A DNA stretch of 64,000 nucleotides from Bacillus sp. J37. GTDB lineage: Bacteria; Bacillota; Bacilli; Bacillales; Bacillaceae. Positions 1-10,206 of this stretch are shown here, piece by piece. The notes beneath the pieces were generated by a model that did no database searches, was not told the DNA's origin, and worked only from the letters and a program-made list of their open reading frames with translations. Every line of letters starts with the position of its first letter. The first letter of the stretch is position 1. Location: positions 1 through 64,000 of the forward strand of contig NZ_JAEK01000022.1 of assembly GCF_000518865.1 (NCBI RefSeq), in the 5' to 3' direction. The translations under genes were made by a program, and so were the position numbers.

Positions 1-2
1 AC

Positions 3-158
3 TTTAAGGATGAAGTGGAATATAAAGGTTGTAAGAGTTTAGGAGAATTAAAGCACGTGGTGAATGCTTATATGAAGGAATATAATCATCACCGATATCA
101 ATGGGGATTAAACAAGATGACTCCAGATCAATACCGAAGTCATCTGTTGGCAGCATAA
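3..158 (+). CDS. IS3-family transposase, C-terminal end (cut by window)
   Basis: An open frame runs in from the left edge and stops with TAA at 156-158, giving about 51 residues. It contains the signature tail of IS3/IS150-type OrfB integrase-like transposases: YNHHRYQWGLNKMTPDQYRSH, where a Y-N-x-x-R-x-Q-x-x-L-x-x-M-T-P-x-x-Y stretch follows the last catalytic Glu in the DDE domain. The catalytic residues lie outside the window, so activity cannot be judged. Family assignment is by pattern recognition and is fairly firm; the exact IS group is not determined. Confidence 0.8.
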   Translation, partial: FKDEVEYKGCKSLGELKHVVNAYMKEYNHHRYQWGLNKMTPDQYRSHLLAA

Positions 159-197
159 GTCCCTTTATTAAACTGTCCATTTTATAGGTTATAGTTC

Positions 198-232
198 ACA
201 GGTTCCTCGTCCCATCGGGACGAGGAACCTGT
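198..232. repeat. Perfect 16-bp hairpin at the end of the IS3-type element
   Basis: ACAGGTTCCTCGTCCC is followed by a 3-nt ATC loop and its exact reverse complement. No long T run follows on the + strand. It sits 40 bp after the transposase stop, so it may be part of the right end of the insertion element or a terminator that insulates it. The exact IS boundary is not visible. Confidence 0.6.
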
Positions 233-303
233 CCCCGTGGTCCGTTACATGAAAATAACTCATATGGAGATACTAGTAGTAATGCAATGAGAGGAGGTTA
301 ACA

Positions 304-483
304 ATGGGACAACAACATCGTTTTCGTGTAGGACAAAAAGCCCCTAACAATGGTATTTATGTAGAAATAGGTGAAACTGGAGACAATGTGAAAAATCCTG
401 GTCAAATTAAATTGAAGGCCGGAGACCGTTTCCCGGAAACAGCTAACCATAACCGTCAATGGACATATAAACGTAAGCCTTAA
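304..483 (+). CDS. yjzC: YjzC-family small protein
   Basis: A 59-residue protein beginning MGQQHRFRVGQKAPNNG and ending WTYKRKP. It is preceded by a strong ribosome site, GAGAGGAGG, eight bases before the ATG. Length, basic composition and the GQKAPNNGIYVEIG opening match the YjzC family of Bacilli, whose function is not known. Position supports the call: yjzD and yjaU follow, as in B. subtilis. An intrinsic terminator follows the stop. Confidence 0.85.
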   Translation: MGQQHRFRVGQKAPNNGIYVEIGETGDNVKNPGQIKLKAGDRFPETANHNRQWTYKRKP

Positions 484-496
484 TAGATGAAGAAAC

Positions 497-530
497 AAAA
501 AAACCTACTGTTAAAAGTAGGTTTTTTTGT
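497..530 (+). terminator. Intrinsic terminator of yjzC
   Basis: AAACCTACT (501-509) pairs with AGTAGGTTT (516-524) and is followed by a T-rich run. The A-rich left flank lets it also work for the convergent yjzD. Confidence 0.8.
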
Positions 531-564
531 TTTTTAGTCGAATCATTTTTAGTACTTAGGTTTT

Positions 565-756
565 TTAATGATGATCATGCTTAGCTACAGGCTCGTTAGG
601 AATAACCTCAGCAATAATGAAAATGACAACGATTGCAATCACAGATAAAATTGTCGCAGTCATAAAATCATAATGACCACCTGTCATATTATTTACTACA
701 TATGACGCCATGTGAATTAATAAAAAGCCCCAAAAAAATGTCCAAAAGAAACGCAA
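565..756 (-). CDS. yjzD: YjzD-like membrane protein, DUF2929
   Basis: A small two-helix membrane protein. One hydrophobic segment lies near residues 3-20 and another near 35-52; the tail is histidine-rich (KHDHH). Matching size and membrane layout, and its place convergent to yjzC, identify it as YjzD (DUF2929), of unknown function. The start is chosen as TTG at 756, giving MRFFWTFFWGF, because GAGGTGA lies at good distance. An in-frame GTG at 765 would overlap that ribosome site and give three more residues. Confidence 0.75.
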   Translation of the reverse strand: MRFFWTFFWGFLLIHMASYVVNNMTGGHYDFMTATILSVIAIVVIFIIAEVIPNEPVAKHDHH

Positions 757-1055
757 ACCATTCACCTCTATTTCCAGACGAGTTCTTATTATATATTATC
801 ACAAAATATTTCAAGTTTAAAAGAACCTTTTTAAATTGTTCATAAACTCTCCATAACCTGCATGAAATAATAAAACTAAAGGAAATTCTCAAGGGTGAAA
901 TTCAATCGAAATGTTGGAAAAATCTGTTAGAGGTACTTTCACTTTGATGTGTCCATATTTGCAACAAACGTGATACAATCCCATTCTTTTTAAAAAGTTA
1001 GACATACATTATAGAGAAATAAAATGACATTGAAGAGAAAGGTGGTGGGCAAGTG

Positions 1056-1787
1056 ATGACGATAACGGAACGCTTTTTTCAGATTGAGACAGAATGGAAT
1101 GTAATACATTTACCATTTAAACCAAATGGGTTTGGAATATTAATCATTGGTGATCGTTCAGATTTTGTTGATGAAACCTCCAGTTTTTGGCACCAACATT
1201 ATGGGAGAAATCAATTAATCTCTGATTTAATGAAGCAGGGCTACACACTCTTTCATTCGAATCTTTATGGAAACCACTGGGGCAGCCCTCGTTCAGTCAC
1301 AATGGCGAAACAGTTATACCATTTAGTCATGAAAAAAGAGATCTTAAATCAACGAATCCATTTATTGATCGATGGAATGGGTGGGTTAACAGGGTTACAA
1401 TTAATGCAGGAAATACCTGAAAAGATTCGTTCTGTCGCCATGATGAATCCTTGCCTTGACCTCCAAGCCCATCTTGAAAATGAAAAAGAGCATAAATTTT
1501 TTTATAAACGATTAATTAAGGAAATTTCGGCAGCATATGGTGTTGATCCCAGAATCGTTTCATCTCTAAATCTTCCAACACTAAACACAATTTCTAATAT
1601 ACCTGTGAGAATTTGGCAAAAAACGAATAGTACGGTCTATTCTCCACAGGATCACATTAAAAAATATGAGGAAATGCGAAACAAAGCTGAATATCCTATT
1701 CAATTAATTTATCATCTTGGTGACAATTTATATCGTATAAATCAATCAATCATAAGGTTCTTTAAAGAAAATGAAAAAGTGTTATAA
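1056..1787 (+). CDS. yjaU: YjaU-like protein, possible alpha/beta hydrolase fold
   Basis: A 243-residue soluble protein. Segments such as GFGILIIGDRSDF near residue 27 and IHLLIDGMGGLTGLQLM near 100 resemble the strand and nucleophile-elbow regions of alpha/beta hydrolases. The expected G-x-S-x-G serine is replaced by DGMGG, so catalysis is doubtful. Gene order yjzC-yjzD-here-yjaV-med identifies it as YjaU, of unknown function. ATG at 1056 is preferred over GTG at 1053; AAAGGTGGTG lies just upstream and both are usable. Confidence 0.6.
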   Translation: MTITERFFQIETEWNVIHLPFKPNGFGILIIGDRSDFVDETSSFWHQHYGRNQLISDLMKQGYTLFHSNLYGNHWGSPRSVTMAKQLYHLVMKKEILNQRIHLLIDGMGGLTGLQLMQEIPEKIRSVAMMNPCLDLQAHLENEKEHKFFYKRLIKEISAAYGVDPRIVSSLNLPTLNTISNIPVRIWQKTNSTVYSPQDHIKKYEEMRNKAEYPIQLIYHLGDNLYRINQSIIRFFKENEKVL

Positions 1788-1794
1788 CGTTAGA

Positions 1795-1828
1795 AAAGCT
1801 TAGGTTTTCAAAAACTAAGCTTTTTTAT
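1795..1828 (+). terminator. Terminator after yjaU
   Basis: AAAAGCTTAG (1795-1804) pairs with CTAAGCTTTT (1815-1824), ending in a T run. It separates yjaU from yjaV. Confidence 0.8.
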
Positions 1829-1945
1829 TTGATATATGATCTCATGTTAAGAGGCGACGAGGCTCGGCATTCTGTCAAAGGGAATACTAAATGAAGGACC
1901 TTTTGCATATTGTAAAATATCGTCCTTAAGGAGGTAATTCAAGAT

Positions 1946-2695
1946 ATGCAAGTGATGGTGTTTGGGGCACAGTCACACATTGGGTTTGCGATTTGTGAAA
2001 AGTTTCTTGAGGAGGGAATTGAAGTATGTGGAATTTTTTTAGACTCTTCCTCAAAAATGAAAAAGCTTCTACTAGAAGAAAGAATGTTGTTGATTGGAAG
2101 AAATGCTTTATTTCATGAATTAACATTAGACCATGAATGGAGAAACAAAGAAGCTACCCATGTCATTTATTGTAAAGAAAAAAGTCATCATCAAGACCAG
2201 TTATGTTTTGAGAAATCTGTTGGGACAGCAGTTGATACAAGGAGCCATTACTTTTATGTAGTTCCTGATGCCAGACAGATTGAAGAAGACGATCAGTATG
2301 TTACGTCAACACTGGAATCTTATACGCTCTTTAAGTTAACGCGGCTTTATGGACCATTTCAACCACCGGAAGAAAAAATTCATCAACACTTAAAATCTTG
2401 TGTGTCAGGTCAGAAAAATACACTTATTATTAAAGAGCCAACTATATATATTACAGATGCTGCTGAAACAATTGTTGAGATCATAGAAAAAGGTGATTAT
2501 CAAAAAGTGTATAGGTTTTTATGTGAACAGAAGGACGAAACAATTGAATCAGTTTCAGTTGAGGTAAAAATAAATGCAAAAGAAACTGAATCAGGTGGAC
2601 ACCGTATCATAAACAAAACATCCATGGAAAAGGGATTATTGGAACAGGTTTCCTGTATTAAAATGTATAGAGAAATCTACGGTATTGATAGTTAG
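1946..2695 (+). CDS. yjaV: YjaV-like NAD(P)-binding fold protein
   Basis: A 249-residue protein whose start, MQVMVFGAQSHIGFAICEKFLE, is a degenerate Rossmann opening: G-A-x-S-x-I-G in place of GxxGxxG. A later TLFKLTRLYGPFQPPEEKIHQ segment recalls the RxxNVYGP region of extended short-chain dehydrogenase/epimerases. The YxxxK catalytic pair is not evident, so it may bind nucleotide without enzyme activity. AAGGAGG sits eleven bases before the ATG. Synteny (upstream of med) supports YjaV; function is unknown. Confidence 0.6.
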   Translation: MQVMVFGAQSHIGFAICEKFLEEGIEVCGIFLDSSSKMKKLLLEERMLLIGRNALFHELTLDHEWRNKEATHVIYCKEKSHHQDQLCFEKSVGTAVDTRSHYFYVVPDARQIEEDDQYVTSTLESYTLFKLTRLYGPFQPPEEKIHQHLKSCVSGQKNTLIIKEPTIYITDAAETIVEIIEKGDYQKVYRFLCEQKDETIESVSVEVKINAKETESGGHRIINKTSMEKGLLEQVSCIKMYREIYGIDS

Positions 2696-2766
2696 TGCTT
2701 GAACAAATAAATCATGAAAGGATAAAATAAAAGCGAAGGAAAAAGTATACAAGGAAGTGGTTGCCC

Positions 2767-3720
2767 ATGTACTTAAAGCTAGGTTCTGTTCTTATTATTC
2801 TTCTTTCGCTTTTGGGTTGTGGACAACCTGTAGCTTCGGGGGAACTCGAAAAGGTTGGTTTACTTGTTACAGAAACAATTGATGAAAAGGTTTGGGGAAC
2901 AAAAGGCTACAAAGGTTTGTTGAAGATTCAATCGGAATTAAATGTTGACGTATATTACAAAGAAGGCATGAATGATGAGGCAGATATACGTGAAGCAATC
3001 GAAGAATTTCATAACAATGGTGTAAATCTCATTTTTGGACATGGAAGTGAATTTACAAATTATTTCAACGAGATAAGTAGTGAATACCCGGACATTCACT
3101 TTGTTGTTTTTAACGGAGAAGCCAATGGTGAAAATGTAACAAGTTTGAATTTCGATTCAAATGCAATGGGTTTTTTTGGTGGGATGGTAGCAGGAGAAAT
3201 GACAAAGACGAACAAAGTTGCAGTTTTAGCAGCTTTTGAATGGCAGCCTGAAGTTGATGGCTTTTTCGAGGGTGCTTACTATCAAAATGAAAATGTGGAA
3301 GTAGATATCCAATATGTACAAGATTGGAACAATACGGATATTGCGTTAACTCTACTTGATCAAATGATCGAAGATGGAGTAGACATTGTTTATGTAGCTG
3401 GCGATGGATATAATATAGCTGTGATTGAAAAGTTAAAAGAAGAAGGGCTATATGCAATCGGCTTTGTTTCAGATCAATCTGACCTGGGAAAAGGTACAGT
3501 GTTAACAAGTACAGTTCAACATGTTGATAAATTGTACGAAGTTGTCGCAAAGGAATTTGATAATGGAAAACTGGAAAATGGGGAACTCTATTATGATTTT
3601 AAAGACGGAGTGATTTCATTAGGTACCTTTAGTCCTCTGGTCAACGACGAATTCAAATCAACTGTTATGGAATCAATCAAAGAGTATAAGGAAACAGGAC
3701 TCTTACCTAATCAACTATAA
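2767..3720 (+). CDS. med: Med, lipoprotein regulator of competence
   Basis: A 317-residue lipoprotein of the BMP/PBP1 basic-membrane-protein family. The signal peptide ends in a lipobox, LLGC, with the acylated Cys near residue 18. The body has KVGLLVTETIDEKVWGTKGYKGL, GHGSEF, WQPEVDGF and YVAGDGYN blocks. In B. subtilis Med positively affects ComK production and is co-transcribed with comZ, which follows here after 24 bp. The ATG at 2767 fits the AAGGAAGTGG ribosome site; a TTG at 2761 lies too close to it. Confidence 0.92.
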   Translation: MYLKLGSVLIILLSLLGCGQPVASGELEKVGLLVTETIDEKVWGTKGYKGLLKIQSELNVDVYYKEGMNDEADIREAIEEFHNNGVNLIFGHGSEFTNYFNEISSEYPDIHFVVFNGEANGENVTSLNFDSNAMGFFGGMVAGEMTKTNKVAVLAAFEWQPEVDGFFEGAYYQNENVEVDIQYVQDWNNTDIALTLLDQMIEDGVDIVYVAGDGYNIAVIEKLKEEGLYAIGFVSDQSDLGKGTVLTSTVQHVDKLYEVVAKEFDNGKLENGELYYDFKDGVISLGTFSPLVNDEFKSTVMESIKEYKETGLLPNQL

Positions 3721-3744
3721 TAATCAATAAAAGGAGTGAAGAAA

Positions 3745-3927
3745 ATGGAACAACATCCAAAAACAATGGAATTTATGCAAATTGCTATGAAGTACTTACC
3801 TGAAGCAAAGCAAAAGCTTGAAGGCTCAGGAATTGAATTATCAATGGAAACCATCCAACCAATGCTTGAACTATTTACAAAAGTTATGGGAGAAGCATAT
3901 GAGCTAGGGAAAAAGGATGCTGAGTAA
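3745..3927 (+). CDS. comZ: ComZ, competence regulatory protein
   Basis: A 60-residue helical acidic protein (MEQHPKTMEFMQIAMKYLPE ... YELGKKDAE). In B. subtilis ComZ represses late competence operon comG. AAGGAG is seven bases before this ATG; an in-frame GTG at 3736 overlaps the ribosome site and is rejected. It forms an operon with med. A repeat element of family A follows directly. Confidence 0.92.
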   Translation: MEQHPKTMEFMQIAMKYLPEAKQKLEGSGIELSMETIQPMLELFTKVMGEAYELGKKDAE

Positions 3928-3931
3928 ACAC

Positions 3932-4110
3932 AAAAGCGCAAGCGCCTTGAACAGCCTAGGGCAAATAAGACGATTTAGAATAGAAGGCGATCTTTGCCTT
4001 CAATTTAAATTGCTAGACCCTAGAGGCTAGGCCTGGCAATCTAAGAACGCGACGTCAATAACAAAAGACTGCACTTGAACGTCCTGTGCTTCGGAGCTGG
4101 ATGTCGCGCA
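3932..4110. repeat. Family-A dispersed repeat, copy 1
   Basis: Begins GCGCAAGCGCCTTGAACAGC and carries CCTAGGGCAAATAAG, a central GAAGGCGATCTTTGCCTTC hairpin and a CCCTAGAGGCTAGGC end, as in the copies near 25903, 51152 and 59249. This copy has an additional tail with CGGAGCTGGATGTCGCGC, as if broken or compound. It fills most of the gap between comZ and the next gene; no ORF is credible here. Confidence 0.75.
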
Positions 4111-4157
4111 CTTATCCAAAGTTAAGTAAAAAACAAAGGCTGCCAATCAGGTAGCCT

Positions 4158-4466
4158 TTATTTCATTTTCTTTTTTATATAATCAACAATTGGTCCAAAT
4201 TCTTTTAAAACCGGTTTAAGATTTTCTAATGAACCCATAATATCATCAATCTGCTCCATTAAGGTAAAGTAGTTCACCTCATTATTTTGTTCTTCTACTT
4301 GTTTTTCTTGAGAATTGTGTTGTTCTCTGTATTTATTGGGAACCCTATTTCCGAACATAAGTTGTGTAAATCGGTCGGATGGAGGAGTGGCTTCGGTTTC
4401 CTTTTCTATAGTTTCTGACAGTGAATCTGAGTCAATCCGTTCTTCATCTTTTTCGTCATAAGACAT
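4158..4466 (-). CDS. Hypothetical acidic protein (yjzB position)
   Basis: A 102-residue, charged protein with no membrane segment. It starts MSYDEKDEERIDSDSLSETI and has a predicted helical C-terminal third (YFTLMEQIDDIMGSLENLKP) with a basic end KKKMK. A strong ribosome site, AAAGGAGGTG, lies before the ATG. It occupies the place of yjzB between comZ and fabHA in B. subtilis, but sequence identity with YjzB was not established. Function unknown. Confidence 0.6.
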   Translation of the reverse strand: MSYDEKDEERIDSDSLSETIEKETEATPPSDRFTQLMFGNRVPNKYREQHNSQEKQVEEQNNEVNYFTLMEQIDDIMGSLENLKPVLKEFGPIVDYIKKKMK

Positions 4467-4565
4467 GTCTTACACCTCCTTTGTGTTTGGTCGCGATACA
4501 TATCTATTACTAGTTTATGAATGGGAATGTAGCAAGGTCTAGACATGTGTACTAAAACATTAATA

Positions 4566-4610
4566 TTGAAAAAAAAAAGTGAATAAGATAAAATTAGTAC
4601 CAAGTCATAA
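4566..4610 (+). promoter_or_regulatory. fabHA promoter with FapR operator
   Basis: A sigma-A promoter TTGAAA (4566-4571), 17-bp spacer, TAAAAT (4589-4594). The operator TTAGTACCAAGTCATAA (4594-4610) begins on the last base of the -10, so bound repressor would cover the start site. The sequence fits the FapR palindrome (TTAGTACC...TACTAA type), which is released by malonyl-CoA. The fabI promoter has the same geometry and a matching operator in opposite orientation. Confidence 0.85.
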
Positions 4611-4698
4611 TAATTGATATAAAAATGCAATTTCCAATAATAAAGATAAATGAAAAGACAATGTAGTGAAGAATTAATGGATAAAAGGGGCTGTACAA

Positions 4699-5631
4699 AT
4701 GAATGCAGGGATAATTGGTATCGGTCGATACACACCTGAAAAAGTTGTTACAAACGCAGATTTAGAAAAAGTTATGGATACATCTGATGAGTGGATTAGA
4801 ACAAGAACCGGCATAGAAGAACGCCGCATTGCAGATGATTCAATAGATACATCACATATGGCAACTTTTGCTTCGGAAAAAGCATTAAAGGATGCGGGGA
4901 TTTCAGCAGAGGATTTAGATCTGATTTTAGTTGCAACTGTAACTCCTGATCAGCCGTTTCCTACTGTTGCATGTATGCTACAAGAGAAATTAGGAGCAAA
5001 AAAGGCAGCTGCAATGGATATTAGTGCCGCTTGTGCAGGTTTTATGTATGGAATGGTTACAGCTAAACAATTCGTTGAGTCAGGTACTTATAAAAATGTA
5101 TTAGTAGTTGGAGTTGAAAAACTATCAAAAATTACCGACTGGGATGACCGTAATACGGCAGTTCTTTTTGGAGACGGTGCCGGTGCAGCAGTCATTGGCC
5201 CAGTAAGTGAAGGAAAAGGAATTCTATCCTTTGAATTAGGTGCGGACGGCACAGGCGGGAAGCATCTGTATCAAGATGAATACATCATTATGAATGGTCG
5301 TGAAGTATTTAAATTCGCTGTTAGACAAATGGGTGAATCCAGTGTGAACGTGCTGGAAAAAGCAGGTTTAACAAAAGAAGATGTAGACTTTTTAATCCCG
5401 CATCAGGCAAACATCCGAATCATGGAAGCGGCAAGAGAGCGTTTAGAGCTTCCAGTTGAAAAAATGTCTAAAACCGTGCATAAATATGGAAATACTTCAG
5501 CAGCATCCATTCCGATTTCTTTAGTAGAAGAAGTAGAAGCAGGAAAAATTAAAGATGGAGACTTAATTGTAATGGTCGGTTTCGGAGGAGGACTTACATG
5601 GGGAGCAATTGCTCTTCGTTGGGGTCGATGA
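4699..5631 (+). CDS. fabHA: 3-oxoacyl-ACP synthase III (FabHA)
   Basis: A 310-residue KAS III, which condenses acyl-CoA primers with malonyl-ACP to begin fatty-acid synthesis in the cytoplasm. The triad is visible: Cys112 in SAACAG, His in LIPHQANIR near residue 237, and Asn in KYGNTSAAS near 267. The C-terminal [10 protein letters not shown] loop is typical. Bacillus FabH enzymes prefer branched primers. First gene of an operon with fabF (25 bp gap), behind a FapR-type promoter. Confidence 0.97.
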   Translation: MNAGIIGIGRYTPEKVVTNADLEKVMDTSDEWIRTRTGIEERRIADDSIDTSHMATFASEKALKDAGISAEDLDLILVATVTPDQPFPTVACMLQEKLGAKKAAAMDISAACAGFMYGMVTAKQFVESGTYKNVLVVGVEKLSKITDWDDRNTAVLFGDGAGAAVIGPVSEGKGILSFELGADGTGGKHLYQDEYIIMNGREVFKFAVRQMGESSVNVLEKAGLTKEDVDFLIPHQANIRIMEAARERLELPVEKMSKTVHKYGNTSAASIPISLVEEVEAGKIKDGDLIVMVGFGGGLTWGAIALRWGR

Positions 5632-5656
5632 GAAAAAAAGAATGAGGTGAATCATC

Positions 5657-6898
5657 ATGGAAAAAAAGCGAGTAGTAGTAACAGGATTGGGTGCAGTAAC
5701 TCCGATTGGCAATGATGTAGAAACAGCTTGGCAAAATGCAATTAACGGGGTTTCAGGTGTTGGACCAATCACTAGAATAGATTCAGAGCCATACGCAGCA
5801 AAAGTAGCAGCAGAGCTTAAAGACTTTGATGTAGAACAATTTATGGATAAAAAAGACGCAAGAAAAATGGACCGCTTTACTCAATATGCAGTAGCAGCAT
5901 CCTTCATGGCTGTAAAAGACGCAAATCTTGAAATCACAGATGATATCGCTCCGCGTGTTGGAGTTTGGATCGGTTCTGGTATCGGCGGAATGGAAACTTT
6001 CGAACAGCAACATAAAACACTTTTAGAAAAAGGTCCCAGACGAGTAAGTCCATTCTTCGTACCAATGCTTATCCCGGATATGGCAACCGGTCAAGTTTCA
6101 ATTGCTTTAGGAGCAAAAGGTTTTAACTCTTGTACAGTAACAGCTTGTGCAACAGGAACAAACTCAATTGGAGATGCTTTTCGAGTTATTGAACGAGGAG
6201 AAGCAGATGTGATGATTTCGGGTGGAGCAGAAGCACCTCTTACTGAAATGTCATTTGCAGGATTTACTGCTAATAAAGCATTGTCAACAAACCCGGATCC
6301 TAAAACAGCAAGCCGCCCATTTGACCAAGATCGCGATGGTTTTGTTATGGGTGAGGGAGCAGGAATTGTTGTTCTTGAGGAATTAGAGCATGCTTTAGCA
6401 CGAGGAGCAAAAATATATGCTGAAATTGTAGGATACGGAGCAACAGGTGATGCCTACCATATAACAGCACCTGCACCAGGTGGTGAGGGTGGATCAAGAG
6501 CGATGCGTATGGCAGTTGAAGGTAGCGGCCTATCAGTTAATGATATTGATTATATTAATGCTCATGGTACAAGTACCCCTTACAATGATAAGTTTGAAAC
6601 ACTAGCAATAAAAGAGGTATTTGGAGAACATGCTAAAAAATTAGCAATAAGTTCAACTAAATCAATGACAGGTCATCTTCTAGGTGCAGCAGGTGGAGTC
6701 GAGGCTATTTTTAGTGTTTTGGCGATTAAAGAAGGTATCATTCCGCCGACGATTAATTTACAAACTCCAGATCCTGAATGTGATCTAGATTATGTTCCGA
6801 ATAAAGCTCGTAAACAGGAAGTAAGAGCTGCTCTAAGTAACTCTTTAGGATTTGGCGGACATAACGCAACGATTATTTTTAAGAAATATAATGCTTAA
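5657..6898 (+). CDS. fabF: 3-oxoacyl-ACP synthase II (FabF)
   Basis: A 413-residue KAS II elongating acyl-ACP with malonyl-ACP. Catalytic Cys164 in TACATGTNS, and two His residues in [11 protein letters not shown] and [11 protein letters not shown], make the C-H-H triad. The glycine-rich end [11 protein letters not shown] is present. Full family length. Translated from a clear AGGTGAATCATC ribosome region and closed by a strong terminator, so fabHA-fabF is a two-gene operon. Confidence 0.97.
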   Translation: MEKKRVVVTGLGAVTPIGNDVETAWQNAINGVSGVGPITRIDSEPYAAKVAAELKDFDVEQFMDKKDARKMDRFTQYAVAASFMAVKDANLEITDDIAPRVGVWIGSGIGGMETFEQQHKTLLEKGPRRVSPFFVPMLIPDMATGQVSIALGAKGFNSCTVTACATGTNSIGDAFRVIERGEADVMISGGAEAPLTEMSFAGFTANKALSTNPDPKTASRPFDQDRDGFVMGEGAGIVVLEELEHALARGAKIYAEIVGYGATGDAYHITAPAPGGEGGSRAMRMAVEGSGLSVNDIDYINAHGTSTPYNDKFETLAIKEVFGEHAKKLAISSTKSMTGHLLGAAGGVEAIFSVLAIKEGIIPPTINLQTPDPECDLDYVPNKARKQEVRAALSNSLGFGGHNATIIFKKYNA

Positions 6899-6903
6899 TT
6901 TTT

Positions 6904-6935
6904 ATAACCCGACAGTTATGTCGGGTTTATTTTTT
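6904..6935 (+). terminator. Terminator of fabHA-fabF
   Basis: AACCCGACA pairs with TGTCGGGTT around a 4-nt loop, followed by TTATTTTTTG. Confidence 0.85.
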
Positions 6936-7046
6936 GTGAAAACAGTTTAATTAATAATGTAGTGGCAAATTAACAAATAGGTAACTTTCATCAAGAACAG
7001 TTCTTCCTTCAATTCATAGAATACATATGAAGGAGAGATGTTCATC

Positions 7047-7841
7047 ATGAGTTTCATTAATACGATTGATTGGCTAAAGAATACACCACAGCAACTAAAT
7101 ATTTGCGAAAAGTTAGTTCCATATTTTAATAATATGAATAAAAGAGAAATTGCTTCCTATCTACATTCATTTGGGATGTATAAGCACCCTGGAGACATTG
7201 AGCAATGGATTGAACAGATGAAAGAAAAGCAAATGGGCTTTTATGTTAAAAAGTTAGAAAAGAGATATAAGCTTGAATGGAACGGACCGGATGTACCGAT
7301 CTTTATGTTACCAATAGATCAAGCCAATCGGAAAATAGAGAAAGAATACCGGGGGAGATCTGGGTTAGCTTTTCATAACAAATTATTCTTATTTCTTTCA
7401 AAAGACGTACATAAAGACGATATTGAGTCTTTATTTTTACACGAGTATCACCATGTTTGCCGGCTGGCTTCTGTCACAAAAGCTGAAGATACGTTTACGA
7501 TAATAGATACAGTTATAATGGAAGGTTTAGCAGAAAATGCGGTTAGGGAACTGGCGGGCGAACAGGCTGTGTCGAATTGGACGAAATTATATGATTCAGA
7601 CCAATGTGAAAGATTTTATGAGCGAATGATTCTACCGCATAAAGAGATGACAAGGGAAAGTCCAAAATTTTCCCAGCTCATGTACGGAACTGGTTTTTAT
7701 CCAAATATGCTGGGGTATTCTGTAGGATATCATATTGTAAAAACATTGATGGATAAAACAGGACTGAAGACAAAGCAGATGTTAGGTATGCCGTCTGAAA
7801 AAATACTGGAAAAGTATTCGGATGTAAAGAAATCATCATAA
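7047..7841 (+). CDS. yjaZ: YjaZ-like DUF2268 putative zinc protease
   Basis: A soluble protein of about 264 residues with a metalloprotease zinc motif, HEYHH, in SLFLHEYHHVCRL near residue 133, followed by EGLAENAVREL, a likely third ligand region. This is the DUF2268 arrangement seen in YjaZ; substrate unknown. AAGGAGAG precedes two in-frame ATGs at 7038 and 7047; the second has workable spacing and is used, the first lies only two bases from the ribosome site. Monocistronic, after fabF as in B. subtilis. Confidence 0.8.
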   Translation: MSFINTIDWLKNTPQQLNICEKLVPYFNNMNKREIASYLHSFGMYKHPGDIEQWIEQMKEKQMGFYVKKLEKRYKLEWNGPDVPIFMLPIDQANRKIEKEYRGRSGLAFHNKLFLFLSKDVHKDDIESLFLHEYHHVCRLASVTKAEDTFTIIDTVIMEGLAENAVRELAGEQAVSNWTKLYDSDQCERFYERMILPHKEMTRESPKFSQLMYGTGFYPNMLGYSVGYHIVKTLMDKTGLKTKQMLGMPSEKILEKYSDVKKSS

Positions 7842-7982
7842 AAAGAAGCCTAATTTCATACAATGTGTTAGGACATGTTCAAACATCTGAAAAAACTATG
7901 CATAATCTTCATTGATTGGAATAAATTCTCTGAAATTTGCCTATACTGTTTGACAAATGGTACTGAAGTGAGGGGTTTTTAT

Positions 7983-8735
7983 ATGTTATTTCTTCATGAT
8001 GTTTGGGTAAATTGGTTTGAAGGTGAAGAGAATGGATACAATGTCTGTCATTTTCATGAATGGAGAAAAGATGACAGTGTTGAACTCCTTGATCAGGTTC
8101 CTCTATTAAAGGTAAATTCCATGCTATTCGACTACATAGAAAACAACTTATCGGAGTTACCACCTGGTCTATTAAAAGATATTTTTCAAAAGGCTTATAT
8201 TCGTAAAAATCATGAGCGAATCCAACTTGATTATTGTTTTGTTGTGACAGATGGAATAGGAATTTTAGCAGTTGATACAATTGGCTATACCATTCCAATT
8301 CGAAAAAGCAGAATTATCCCAAGACAAGAACAATTGGTATTTGAAATGGTGAAGGATATTGAGCCTGAATCATATTCAACAGAAATTATAAAAGAAGAAT
8401 CAAACAAGGAATATCATATTTTGTCTTTAGCACCACAATATATGAGAGGCTTGACAAGAAAAGAACGCCAATTAAAGCAATTGTTATTTATGGCGCTTGA
8501 TCAGCTGCTGGCGACGAAAAATGCTGCTGAAGTTAAGTACTGGTATACTGAATGGAACCCTACAAAATATGAGGATATTCAGCAAAGAGAATTTGATGAA
8601 GTATGGAATCAGCTCTATGAAGAAACATTAAACGGTTGGTCTCCAAAGCATATTCAGCTATGTGAACGCCTAATAAAAGGACAACCCTTTTTTGAAAAGC
8701 TTTGGGATATGGAGCATGAATCAAAGGTTAATTGA
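7983..8735 (+). CDS. yjbA: YjbA, DUF3603 protein
   Basis: A 250-residue soluble protein beginning [20 protein letters not shown], a highly conserved opening of the YjbA/DUF3603 family; function unknown. Conserved blocks [10 protein letters not shown]-like ([12 protein letters not shown]) and [14 protein letters not shown] are visible. The frame is open upstream to 7875, but the ATG at 7983 matches the family start and has GAGGGG upstream. Followed by a strong terminator. Confidence 0.88.
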   Translation: MLFLHDVWVNWFEGEENGYNVCHFHEWRKDDSVELLDQVPLLKVNSMLFDYIENNLSELPPGLLKDIFQKAYIRKNHERIQLDYCFVVTDGIGILAVDTIGYTIPIRKSRIIPRQEQLVFEMVKDIEPESYSTEIIKEESNKEYHILSLAPQYMRGLTRKERQLKQLLFMALDQLLATKNAAEVKYWYTEWNPTKYEDIQQREFDEVWNQLYEETLNGWSPKHIQLCERLIKGQPFFEKLWDMEHESKVN

Positions 8736-8754
8736 TTTGGACAAGCTAAATAGT

Positions 8755-8788
8755 AAAAAACGATGTGATTGGCTCACATCGTTTTTTA
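8755..8788 (+). terminator. Terminator of yjbA
   Basis: AAAAAACGATGTGA pairs with TCACATCGTTTTTT around TTGGC. Confidence 0.88.
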
Positions 8789-8793
8789 GGTTT

Positions 8794-8920
8794 TGCAGGA
8801 CTTGCAAAAAAAACATGGAATTTGCAAGAATAAATAGGATACTGCAAAAATAAGCATGAATTTGCAACAAAGCGGACAATTTTGCAAAATTATATATAAA
8901 CTTGCAAAATTGAGTTTGAA
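8794..8920. repeat. Phased 20-nt TTGCAAAA repeat array, locus 1
   Basis: TGCA cores stand at 8803, 8823, 8843, 8863, 8883 and 8903, exactly 20 bases apart, with an extra one at 8794. Units read roughly yTTGCAAAAATAAnnnnTGAA: the TTGCAA(A/G/C)AA half is conserved and the rest varies. The array lies between the yjbA terminator and the trpS stop codon, two convergent genes. A second array of the same type is at 51671-51797. It has no ORF. Nature unknown. Confidence 0.8.
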
Positions 8921-8930
8921 AGTAACTTTT

Positions 8931-10192
<1,262 letters not shown>

Positions 10193-10206
10193 TTTTATAT
10201 CTTTAA

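Noticed and set aside
3110-3550. 146-codon minus-strand ORF inside med
   Set aside because: Shadow frame, Leu/His-rich composition typical of antisense reading.
7875-7982. Longer N-terminus for yjbA
   Set aside because: The family starts at [14 protein letters not shown]; the upstream 36 codons have no ribosome site.
8794-8920. CRISPR array
   Set aside because: The conserved unit is only about 9-12 bases, the period is 20, and there are no cas genes; too short for repeat plus spacer.
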